From positions 39,037 through 103,036 of the forward strand of contig NZ_LQXA01000003.1 in assembly GCF_001618005.1 (NCBI RefSeq): 64,000 nt of DNA. Reading direction: 5' to 3'. The notes beneath the pieces are model-generated. The model saw only the letters and a program-made list of their open reading frames with translations. It had not been told where the DNA came from and made no database searches. Each line of letters opens with the position of its first letter. The stretch's first letter is position 1. This DNA is from Clavibacter tessellarius. GTDB lineage: Bacteria; Actinomycetota; Actinomycetes; Actinomycetales; Microbacteriaceae. Shown one piece after another: positions 43,954 to 51,902 of this stretch. The position numbers and the translations under genes are program-made.

Positions 43954-46900
43954 CTGCATCTCCTCTCCGTCTTCAGCCTCCGCAACCGGGCGCTGATCGC
44001 GCTCGTCACGATCGTCATCGGGGTCTTCGGCGGCATCGCGCTGACGACGCTCAAGCAGGAGCTCATCCCGTCGGTGTCGTTCCCGCAGCTCGCGGTGGTC
44101 ACGGCGTATCCGGGCGCATCGCCCGCGGTCGTGGACACCGACGTGTCGACGCCCATCGAGCGCGCGATCCAGGCGGTGCCGGGCCTCGAGTCCTCCACCG
44201 CGACCTCGCGCACCGACTCGTCCGTCATCTCGGCCTCGTTCACGTACGGCACCGACCTGGCGACGGCCGAGCAGAAGATCGACCAGGCCATCAACCGGAT
44301 CCGCACCACGCTGCCCGACGGGATCGACCCCGTGGTCATCGCGGGCAGCATCGACGACCTGCCGGTCATCCAGATCGCGGTGACGAGCGACCTCAGCCCG
44401 CAGGACCTCACGGCCGCGCTCGAGCGCTCGACCCTGTCGGACATCCGCAAGCTCGACGGCGTGCGCGACGCGAGCCTCCTCGGCACGGTCGGGCAGCGCG
44501 TGGTCATCACGCCGGATCCCGCGAAGGTGCAGGCCGAGGGCCTCTCGAACCAGGCCATCCGCGACGCGCTCGACGCCAACGGGAAGCTCCTGCCCGCGGG
44601 CTCGGTGACGGAGGACGGCACCACGCTGTCCGTGCAGTCGGGCACGCGCCTCGGATCCACCCAGGACCTCGCCGCGCTGCCGCTGCTGGGTGCGACGGGC
44701 GGCCGCGCGCTCACGATCGGCGACGTCGCCAAGGTGGAGCTCGGCCAGGATCCGACCACCGGCATCTCGCGCGTCGACGGCCAGCCGTCGCTCACCATCG
44801 CCGTCACGAAGACGCCGGCGGGCAACACGGTCGACGTGTCGCACCTCGTCACGGAGCTCCTGCCGCAGCTGTCACAGGACCTGGGGAACGGCACGGAGTT
44901 CACGGTCGTGTTCGACCAGGCGCCCTTCATCGAGCAGTCGATCTCGAGCCTCACCACGGAGGGCCTGCTCGGCCTCGTGTTCGCCGTGCTGGTGATCCTC
45001 GTGTTCCTGCTGTCGATCCGGTCGACCATCGTCACCGCGATCTCCATCCCGGCGTCGGTGCTCATCACCTTCATCGGCATGCTCGCCTCGGGCTACACGC
45101 TCAACATCATCACGCTCGGCGCGCTGACCATCGCGGTCGGGCGCGTCGTGGACGACTCGATCGTGGTGATCGAGAACATCAAGCGGCACCTCTCCTTCAC
45201 GCCCGACCGGCTCGAGGCGATCCGCGCCGCCGTGAAGGAGGTCGCGGGCGCGGTCACGGCGTCGACCGCCACGACCGTCGCGGTGTTCCTGCCGATCGCG
45301 CTCGTGGGCGACATCACGGGCGAGCTGTTCCGGCCCTTCGCACTCACGGTGACGATCGCGCTCGCCGCGTCGCTGTTCGTCGCGCTGACCATCGTGCCGG
45401 TGCTCGCGTACTGGTTCCTGCGGCCGGAGGGGGAGTCGCGCCGGGCGCGCCGCAAGGCGGCCGCCGCCGCATCCGCATCGACCTCCGCCGTGGAGGGCGC
45501 CGCCCGCACGGGAGCCCACGCCGCGATCGCCGGCCCCGTCGACGACCGCGAGCTCGCCGACCGGCCGGCCCGCGGATCCCACGCCGCGCACGACGAGGGC
45601 GAGGGGATGGGCGCGCCCACGCGCCTCCAGCGCGGCTACCTGCCGATCCTCGCCTGGACGCTCAAGCACTCCGCGGTCACGCTGGTGCTCGCGATCCTCG
45701 TGCTCGGCGGCACGGTCGCGCTCATCCCGAGCATGAAGACCAACTTCCTCGGCGACAGCGGGCAGAACACGCTGACCGTCTCGCAGGAGCTGCCGAGCGA
45801 CACGAGCCTCGAGGCGCAGGACACCGCCGCCACGAAGGTGGAGCAGGCGCTCATCGGCGTCGAGGGCGTCGACACCGTGCAGACCTCGATCGGCTCGGAC
45901 AGCACGTCGCTGACGGCGGCGTTCAGCGGCGGCGGCGGGATCACGTTCGCGCTCACGACCGACTCGGACGCCGACCAGGACGCCATCCGCGAGCGCGTGC
46001 GCTCCGCGGTCGACGGCCTCACCGACGTGGGCGACGTGTCGCTCGCGGCGGCCTCCGGCGGGTTCTCGTCGAGCGACATCGCGGTGCAGATCACCGCGAA
46101 CGACGCGGACGACCTCAAGGCGTCCGCCGACGCGATCCTCGCGGCCGTGAAGGACCTGCCCTCCATCGAGCAGGCCACGAGCAACCTCTCGGAGACGCAG
46201 CCGTTCATCGCCGTGAACGTGGACCGGGCCAAGGCCGCGGCGGCCGGGCTCAGCGAGCAGGCCGTGGGCGGCATCGTCACCGCGAGCCGGCTGCCGGCCT
46301 CGGTCGGGCAGGTCGTGATCGAAGAGAAGACGCTGTCCATCTACATCCAGGACCCGGACGCCGCGCAGAGCCTGCAGGGGCTGCGCGACTTCCGGATCCC
46401 CACCGCGCGCGGCCTCGTGCCGCTCAGCGACCTCGCGACCGTCGAGGTCACCGACGGGCCCGCGACCGTGACGACCACGGGCGGCTTCCGCAGCGCCACC
46501 GTGAGCGCGACGCCGGGCAGCGACGACGTGGGCTTCGCCTCGTCCGAGGTGTCGCGGGCCGTCGCCGACGTGCAGCTGCCGGCCGGCGCGCAGGCGTCGC
46601 TCGGCGGCGTCGCGTCGCAGCAGTCGAACGCGTTCGGGCAGCTCGGGCTCGCGGTGCTGGCGGCGATCCTGATCGTCTACATCATCATGGTGGCGACGTT
46701 CCGGAGCCTCATCCAGCCGCTCGTGCTGCTCGTCTCGGTGCCGTTCGCGGCGACCGGCGCGGTGCTGCTGCAGGTGGTGACGGGGATCCCGCTGGGCGTC
46801 GCGTCGATCATCGGCCTGCTGATGCTCGTCGGCATCGTGGTGACGAACGCGATCGTGCTCATCGACCTCGTGAACCAGTACCGGACGCGCGGGCTCGAGC

Positions 46901-47220
46901 TCCGGGAGGCGATCCTGCAGGGCGCGTCGCGGAGGCTGCGGCCCATCCTCATGACGGCGCTCGCGACGATCTTCGCGCTGCTGCCGCTCGCGATCGGCCT
47001 CACCGGGCACGGCGGGTTCATCTCGCAGCCGCTCGCGATCGTCGTGATCGGCGGCCTGCTGTCGTCGACCGTGCTGACGCTCGTCGTGCTTCCGTCGCTG
47101 TACTCGCTCGTGGAGCGGGCGGGGCTCAGGATCCGGGCACGGGGCGAGCGCAGGCGCGGCGAGCGCGGGCTGCCGGTCGGTGGATCCGCGGCGACGACCG
47201 AGGGCGGCACGGCGAGCTGA
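43954..47220 (+). CDS. RND-family efflux transporter permease (HAE1/AcrB-like), apparent CTG start
   Basis: A 1088-residue membrane transporter with two homologous halves, each a span, a large porter loop and a block of about five further spans. The N-half has LKQELIPSVSFPQLAVVTAYPGASP and the proton-relay region GRVVDDSIVVIENIKRHL; the C-half has LLMLVGIVVTNAIVLIDLVNQYRTRG. The halves are joined by a disordered Ala/Asp-rich linker at residues about 495-550. No membrane-fusion protein is adjacent. AAGGAG lies upstream of CTG-CAT, and no ATG/GTG is available before the first span, so the start is probably CTG at 43954. An actinobacterial drug or lipid exporter is likely. Confidence 0.85.
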   Translation: MHLLSVFSLRNRALIALVTIVIGVFGGIALTTLKQELIPSVSFPQLAVVTAYPGASPAVVDTDVSTPIERAIQAVPGLESSTATSRTDSSVISASFTYGTDLATAEQKIDQAINRIRTTLPDGIDPVVIAGSIDDLPVIQIAVTSDLSPQDLTAALERSTLSDIRKLDGVRDASLLGTVGQRVVITPDPAKVQAEGLSNQAIRDALDANGKLLPAGSVTEDGTTLSVQSGTRLGSTQDLAALPLLGATGGRALTIGDVAKVELGQDPTTGISRVDGQPSLTIAVTKTPAGNTVDVSHLVTELLPQLSQDLGNGTEFTVVFDQAPFIEQSISSLTTEGLLGLVFAVLVILVFLLSIRSTIVTAISIPASVLITFIGMLASGYTLNIITLGALTIAVGRVVDDSIVVIENIKRHLSFTPDRLEAIRAAVKEVAGAVTASTATTVAVFLPIALVGDITGELFRPFALTVTIALAASLFVALTIVPVLAYWFLRPEGESRRARRKAAAAASASTSAVEGAARTGAHAAIAGPVDDRELADRPARGSHAAHDEGEGMGAPTRLQRGYLPILAWTLKHSAVTLVLAILVLGGTVALIPSMKTNFLGDSGQNTLTVSQELPSDTSLEAQDTAATKVEQALIGVEGVDTVQTSIGSDSTSLTAAFSGGGGITFALTTDSDADQDAIRERVRSAVDGLTDVGDVSLAAASGGFSSSDIAVQITANDADDLKASADAILAAVKDLPSIEQATSNLSETQPFIAVNVDRAKAAAAGLSEQAVGGIVTASRLPASVGQVVIEEKTLSIYIQDPDAAQSLQGLRDFRIPTARGLVPLSDLATVEVTDGPATVTTTGGFRSATVSATPGSDDVGFASSEVSRAVADVQLPAGAQASLGGVASQQSNAFGQLGLAVLAAILIVYIIMVATFRSLIQPLVLLVSVPFAATGAVLLQVVTGIPLGVASIIGLLMLVGIVVTNAIVLIDLVNQYRTRGLELREAILQGASRRLRPILMTALATIFALLPLAIGLTGHGGFISQPLAIVVIGGLLSSTVLTLVVLPSLYSLVERAGLRIRARGERRRGERGLPVGGSAATTEGGTAS

Positions 47221-47232
47221 TCCGGCTCCCGA

Positions 47233-47270
47233 CCCCGCCCGGGGGCGCCGCACGGCGCGCCCGGGCGGGG
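47233..47270 (+). terminator. Hairpin terminator after RND gene
   Basis: CCCCGCCCGGG pairs with CCCGGGCGGGG, with further GGCGCC/GGCGC pairing inside, starting 12 bp after the stop. Confidence 0.65.
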
Positions 47271-47538
47271 CGCTGCCCTGGTGCCAGCGGCCGGCGTCCG
47301 GTAGTGTTCTCCAGTCGGCTCTTGACACCGCTACCGGACCATCCATCCGGGCGGATGGATTTGTCAGTCAGGTGGGCCGGTTTCCCCCTCTCGTTCCGCA
47401 GAGGGGTACGTCACGCGATGACACGGCCCCCGGTCGACGACTGCCCGGGTTGAGAGCAGCTCTGCGCACCCTGATCCTGTAGCGCGCTGCTTCGCACATG
47501 CGCATTGTCATGCATCCGAGCAGAACGAGGAATCCCTC
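47271..47538 (+). ncRNA. Structured leader upstream of the DEAD-box helicase
   Basis: The gap between the RND stop and the helicase ATG is 318 bp without a gene. A TAGTGT -10-like hexamer is at 47302-47307 and a TTGACA at 47322-47327. The following DNA can form a succession of hairpins: ATCCATCC/GGATGGAT (47341-47360); GGGCCG ... CGGCCC enclosing CCCCTCT/AGAGGGG and GTCA/TGAC; CCCGG/CCGGG; and AGAGC/GCTCT. A long folded 5' leader is usual for cold-shock helicase genes. Structure was judged by eye, not computed. Confidence 0.5.
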
Positions 47539-49875
47539 ATGCCCTACAACAACGACTCCCCGCGCGGCGCCAAGCGCGCCCCGGCGGGATCCCGCAGCCC
47601 GAACCACCGCGGCTACAACTCCGATCCCGCGCCCAAGAAGCAGCGCTGGAACGCCGACGAGCGCGCCCAGCGCTCCGGCCAGGACGACCGCCCCCAGCGC
47701 GGCGGCGCCGCCCGTCCCGCACGCGGCGCCGACCGCCCCAACTGGGAGCCCCGCGCCGAGCGCCCCGCCGGTCGCGGCGAGCGTCCCGCGTACGGCGACC
47801 GCCCCAACCGCGCCGGCCAGCGCCCCGAGCGCGGCGACGCCCGCCCGCAGCGCGGCGAGCGTCCCTCGTACGGCGGCGGCGCCGACCGCGGCCAGCGCAG
47901 TGAGCGTCCCTCGTACGGCGCCGAGCGCGGACAGCGCTCCGAGCGTCCGTCGTACGGCAACGAGCGTCCCGCCCGCGGCGGCGAGCGCTCCCAGCGTCCG
48001 TCGTACAACGACCGCGCGCCGCGCAACGACCGCCCGTCCTACGGGAACGACCGGCCGCAGCGGTCGGAGCGTCCGTCGTACGACGACCGGAGCGCTCGCA
48101 CGGAGCGACCCGCGTACAACGACCGGAGCGCTCGCACGGAGCGACCCGCGTACAACGATCGTCCGGCTCGTTCCGAGCGTCCCGCGTACGACGACCGCGC
48201 CGAGCGTCCCTCCTACGGCGACCGCGCCCAGCGCAGCGAGCGTCCGTCGTACAACGACCGCCCGGCTCGCACCGAGCGTCCGTCCTACAACGACTCCCGT
48301 CCGGCCCGCACGGAGCGTCCCGCGTACAACGACCGGAACGCTCGCACGGAGCGTCCCGCGTACAACGACCGGAACGCTCGCACGGAGCGTCCCGCGTACA
48401 ACGACCGTGCGGCCCGCACCGAGCGTCCGTCGTACAACGACTCCCGCCCGGCTCGCACGGAGCGTCCGTCCTACGGCGACCGCCCCGAGCGATCCGAGCG
48501 CCCGTCGTACGGCGACCGCCCGCAGCGCTCCGAGCGTCCCTCCTACGGCGACCGGCCCCAGCGCAGCGAGCGCCCGTCCTACGACGACGCGCGCCCCAAG
48601 CGCGACAGCGACTTCTACCCGAGCAAGGAGGGCGCCCCGCGCCACGCGCCGTCCGAGGACGTCGTGCTCGAGCGCCTCGAGGCGCAGGCCACCACGGCCA
48701 AGGACGTCGACGGCGTGACCTTCGCCGCGCTCGGCCTCGGCCAGAACATCGTCCGCGTGCTCGAGGAGCTGGGCGCGTCCAGCCCGTTCCCGATCCAGGC
48801 CGCCACGATCCCCGACGTGCTCGCGGGTCGCGACGTGCTCGGCCGCGGCCGCACCGGATCCGGCAAGACCATCGCGTTCGGCGCGCCCCTCGTGGAGCGC
48901 CTGCTCGAGAACGACGGCGCGAAGAACCGCAAGATGGGCCGCAAGCCCCGCGCGCTGATCCTCGCCCCGACGCGCGAGCTCGCCATGCAGATCGACCGCA
49001 CGGTGCAGCCCATCGCCCGCTCGGTGGGCCTGTTCACCACCACGATCTTCGGTGGCGTGCCGCAGTTCAAGCAGGTCGGTGCGCTGCAGCGCGGCGTCGA
49101 CATCCTCATCGCGACCCCCGGCCGCCTCGAGGACCTCATCGACCAGGGCCGCCTCGACCTCTCCGAGATCGTCGTCACCGTCCTCGACGAGGCCGACCAC
49201 ATGTGCGACCTCGGCTTCCTCGAGCCCGTGCAGCGGATCCTCCGCCAGGTGAAGAAGGACGGCCAGCGCCTGCTCTTCTCCGCCACGCTCGACAAGGGCG
49301 TCGCGACGCTCGTCAACGAGTTCCTGCCGTCGCCGAGCGTCCACGAGGTCGCGGGCGAGGACCAGGCGTCGTCGACCATCGACCACCGCGTGCTCCTCAT
49401 CGAGCAGCGCGACAAGGCCGCGATCATCGAGCAGCTCTCCAGCGGCGAGGGCAAGACGCTGATCTTCGCCCGCACCCGCGCGTTCGCCGAGCAGCTCGCC
49501 GACCAGCTCGAGGACGCCGGCATCCCGGCCACGTCGCTGCACGGCGACCTCAACCAGGCGCGCCGCACGCGCAACCTGCAGCTCCTCACGAGCGGCAAGG
49601 TCCGCGTGCTCGTGGCGACCGACGTGGCCGCCCGCGGCATCCACGTGGACGACATCGGGCTGGTCATCCAGGCCGACGCGCCGGATGAGTACAAGAGCTA
49701 CCTCCACCGCGCCGGCCGCACGGGCCGCGCGGGCAAGCAGGGCACCGTCGTGACGCTGATCACGAAGGCCCGCCGCCGTCGCATGGACGACCTCCTGGGT
49801 CGCGCCGAGATCAAGGCGACGACGGTCATGGCCGCCGCCGGGGACCGCATCATCGCGGACCTCGCGCGCGTCTAG
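47539..49875 (+). CDS. DEAD-box RNA helicase with long repetitive Arg-rich N-terminus
   Basis: A 778-residue ATP-dependent RNA helicase. Residues 1 to about 360 are a low-complexity, Tyr/Arg/Pro-rich region built from some 19 ERP(S/A)Y motifs; the helicase core follows. Core motifs are FPIQAATIP (Q motif), GRTGSGKT (I), PTRELA (Ia), TPGRLEDL (Ib), DEADH (II), SAT (III), IFARTRAFAEQLA (IV), VATDVAARGIHVDD (V) and HRAGRTGRAG (VI). The repeats sit before the core, whereas RGG tails usually follow it. A role in cold or RNA-granule function is inferred from the tail and leader. Confidence 0.93.
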   Translation: MPYNNDSPRGAKRAPAGSRSPNHRGYNSDPAPKKQRWNADERAQRSGQDDRPQRGGAARPARGADRPNWEPRAERPAGRGERPAYGDRPNRAGQRPERGDARPQRGERPSYGGGADRGQRSERPSYGAERGQRSERPSYGNERPARGGERSQRPSYNDRAPRNDRPSYGNDRPQRSERPSYDDRSARTERPAYNDRSARTERPAYNDRPARSERPAYDDRAERPSYGDRAQRSERPSYNDRPARTERPSYNDSRPARTERPAYNDRNARTERPAYNDRNARTERPAYNDRAARTERPSYNDSRPARTERPSYGDRPERSERPSYGDRPQRSERPSYGDRPQRSERPSYDDARPKRDSDFYPSKEGAPRHAPSEDVVLERLEAQATTAKDVDGVTFAALGLGQNIVRVLEELGASSPFPIQAATIPDVLAGRDVLGRGRTGSGKTIAFGAPLVERLLENDGAKNRKMGRKPRALILAPTRELAMQIDRTVQPIARSVGLFTTTIFGGVPQFKQVGALQRGVDILIATPGRLEDLIDQGRLDLSEIVVTVLDEADHMCDLGFLEPVQRILRQVKKDGQRLLFSATLDKGVATLVNEFLPSPSVHEVAGEDQASSTIDHRVLLIEQRDKAAIIEQLSSGEGKTLIFARTRAFAEQLADQLEDAGIPATSLHGDLNQARRTRNLQLLTSGKVRVLVATDVAARGIHVDDIGLVIQADAPDEYKSYLHRAGRTGRAGKQGTVVTLITKARRRRMDDLLGRAEIKATTVMAAAGDRIIADLARV
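47779..48594 (+). repeat. In-frame tandem repeats coding ERP(S/A)Y(G/N/D)D units
   Basis: Repeats of about 36 bp (12 residues), often RPxRSERPSYGD or NARTERPAYND. Two perfect 36-bp duplications begin at 48085/48121 and 48331/48367, showing recent slippage. All units stay in frame. This is protein-coding, not a CRISPR. Confidence 0.85.
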
Positions 49876-49885
49876 CGACCACGCA

Positions 49886-49931
49886 CGACCCGACGGCCGT
49901 CCCACCCCTCAGCGGGTGGGGCGGCCGTCGT
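49886..49931 (+). terminator. Hairpin terminator after helicase
   Basis: GACGGCCGTCCCACCC pairs with GGGTGGGGCGGCCGTC (one G-U), loop about CTCAGC, 11 bp after the stop. Confidence 0.75.
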
Positions 49932-49971
49932 CGTGCGCGGGGCGGCACGGCGGTCTGGCATCCTCGGTGCC

Positions 49972-50502
49972 GTGCCCGACCGGATCCGACTGCTGACGCC
50001 CGACGACGCCCCCGCCCTGTCCGAGCTGCGCCTGCGGAGCCGCGCCCACCTCGCGCCGTGGGAGCCGATCCGGCCCGCTGACCACGACACGCCCGCCGGC
50101 CAGCGCGCCGACGTCGAGGCGGCGCTCGCGCAGCACGCGCTCGGGTTGGGCGTGCCGCTCGCGATCCTCGACGACGACGGATCCGTCGCCGGTCGCGTCA
50201 GTCTGACGGGCATCGTCCGCGGCGCCTTGGAGTCGTGCGCGATGGGGTACTGGCTCGCGGCGGATCGCACCGGCCGCGGGCTCACGACTTCCGCCGTCGC
50301 GGCTGCGGTCACCCTCGCCTTCGACGATCTCAACCTCCACCGCGTGCAGGCCGAGACGCTGGTGCGCAATGCCGCATCGCAGCGGGTGCTGGCGCGCACG
50401 GGCTTCACGCGGTACGGCCTCGCGCCGCGCTACCTCCGCATCGCGGGGGAGTGGCAGGACCACGTGATGTTCCAGCGGCTGGCGGACGACGCGCCCGCCT
50501 GA
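49972..50502 (+). CDS. RimJ/RimL-type GNAT N-acetyltransferase
   Basis: A 176-residue protein. RLRSRAHLAPWEPIRPADHD is the typical RimJ start; GYWLAADRTGRGLTTSAVAAAVTLAFDDLNLHRVQAETLVRNAASQRVLARTGF spans the acetyl-CoA motif (RTGRGLT) and the RimJ-family LHRV(Q/E)A and N-x-x-S-x-x-V-L-x-x-x-GF signatures. Ribosomal-protein or small-molecule acetylation is possible. GTG start; CATCCT lies 7 nt upstream. It converges with the two-gene module at 50544-53146. Confidence 0.87.
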   Translation: MPDRIRLLTPDDAPALSELRLRSRAHLAPWEPIRPADHDTPAGQRADVEAALAQHALGLGVPLAILDDDGSVAGRVSLTGIVRGALESCAMGYWLAADRTGRGLTTSAVAAAVTLAFDDLNLHRVQAETLVRNAASQRVLARTGFTRYGLAPRYLRIAGEWQDHVMFQRLADDAPA

Positions 50503-50543
50503 ACCGGGATCAGTGCGACCCGCCGTACGCCGCCGGCACGAGA

Positions 50544-51902
50544 TCAGGAGACGGCGTGCCGACCACGGGATGCTGTCGGCCACGAGGCGACGGATTGCCT
50601 GAACTCGATCGCCTCCGCGGCATCGGAGAATTCGAGCAGATTGCCCACCTTGCTGAGCAGCACCTCACGCACCTCGCTCGGCGTCGCGAAGAAGAACTCC
50701 TTGCGTGAGTTCGCCTGATTGAGGGCGCGGGCGGCGAAGTGCCGGTGCAGCTCGTTCTCCAACGTGACGGCATCCTCGGAGAAGAAGAGGGTGTGCACGT
50801 CGAAGCGGAAAGGCACGGATGCGCCGCTGAGCTCGCTGATGCGCTCGGCGGGCTTCAGGCGGCGCGTCAGTCCGATCTTCACCACGCCCGGTCCGAATGC
50901 GCCCTCGTTGGAGATGACGTAGACGTAACCCGCGCGGATGTTCGCCGCTCGGAAGTCGTTGTCCGCGATGGCGCCCTCGACGGCCGCGAGGCGAGCGAGC
51001 AGGTCCGCATCCGTCTGTCCCTGGGACGTGAGGACACCGAGCGCGGTGAGCAGATGCGCGCGCTCCTTGTCGAGCCGCGCGCGCTCCTCGTCGAGCTCCT
51101 TCTGCACGCGCTGCTCTTCCCTCAGGCGAGCCCGCTCTTCACGCGCCTCCTCGCGCTCCACCTGCTTCTTCATGAGCCAGTCGGCGGTCAGCTCGATCTC
51201 CTCCACCCGGAGGGAATGGAACGCGTCGCTGATGCGCATCTCCATCAGCTTCCCGAGCTTCGCGATCGCGACACGCGATGCTTCGAGCCGGCGCGTCGCC
51301 GTCAGCGCGTTTCCTGCACGCAGGGTCCTGAGCGCGTTGTCGGCTTCCGCGTTGTAGGCACGGAGCATGAGACGGGCCAGGTCGGTCGTCATGCGCCGTC
51401 CCTGCGCCAGCGAGTTGTTGAACGTGAACATCTCGGACTTCTCTATCGCCCGATCGTCGCGCACCACATCCGCGATCCGCGACTCGACGTCCGTCAGCCT
51501 GTCCTTGTACGCAGCCGCGGTTTCGAGCGGGTGATGGAAGCGGTAGATGCCGACGGCTTGCAGGACACGTGCATCATCGAGGTCGATGAGGTCCTCGGAT
51601 TCTCCGCCCGCGAGCCTCTCGCGCAACCGCGCGTTCTCCGCTTCCAGCGCCTGCAGGCGTGTGTCGCGGTCGTCGTCGGGATTCGCAGAGGACGCCTCCG
51701 TGGACGCAGGCGGCGACGGGGTGCCCTCGTCGGTCCCGGCCGGCGCTTGATGAGCATCCGGATCGGCATCGAGCCAGAGGACCCACCCTCGAGGAGCAGG
51801 CGGCCAGGAGGGGTCCGGCGTCCATCCGGCAGGAGGCGTCCAGGTCGCAGGCGGGCGCGGCCAGCCGGGAGGTGGGTTGAACGTCATTCCTCCCGACGTC
51901 AT
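50544..51902 (-). CDS. DUF4041 and T5orf172 (GIY-YIG nuclease-like) protein
   Basis: A 452-residue protein. A Pro/Trp-rich N-terminus (PPPGWPRPPATWTPPAGW) resembles actinobacterial DUF2510. Residues about 110-310 are DUF4041, helical (YRFHHPLETAAAYKDRL, QGRRMTTDLARLMLRAYNAEAD, KLGKLMEMRISDAFHSLRVEE, then a charged coiled coil). From residue 325 a T5orf172/GIY-YIG fold follows: GYVYVISNEG, VVKIGLTRR, R-x-x-EL and LENELHRHF with the metal-binding Glu. It is translationally coupled (ATGA) to the upstream gene. This is a nuclease-like domain found on phages and in putative defence genes; the activity is inferred. Confidence 0.85.
   Translation of the reverse strand: MTSGGMTFNPPPGWPRPPATWTPPAGWTPDPSWPPAPRGWVLWLDADPDAHQAPAGTDEGTPSPPASTEASSANPDDDRDTRLQALEAENARLRERLAGGESEDLIDLDDARVLQAVGIYRFHHPLETAAAYKDRLTDVESRIADVVRDDRAIEKSEMFTFNNSLAQGRRMTTDLARLMLRAYNAEADNALRTLRAGNALTATRRLEASRVAIAKLGKLMEMRISDAFHSLRVEEIELTADWLMKKQVEREEAREERARLREEQRVQKELDEERARLDKERAHLLTALGVLTSQGQTDADLLARLAAVEGAIADNDFRAANIRAGYVYVISNEGAFGPGVVKIGLTRRLKPAERISELSGASVPFRFDVHTLFFSEDAVTLENELHRHFAARALNQANSRKEFFFATPSEVREVLLSKVGNLLEFSDAAEAIEFRQSVASWPTASRGRHAVS

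Noticed and set aside
47322..47327. TTGACA as a -35 box for the helicase gene
   Set aside because: No matching -10 hexamer is found at 16-18 bp; the TAGTGT at 47302 is an alternative. It is kept only as a note.
43563..47453. A 1296-codon frame on the plus strand within the RND gene
   Set aside because: It is an Arg/Ala-rich shadow of the RND gene, which has the recognisable motifs.
47779..48594. CRISPR-like repeat pattern
   Set aside because: The repeats are in frame in the helicase gene, have no unique spacers, and vary as coding repeats.
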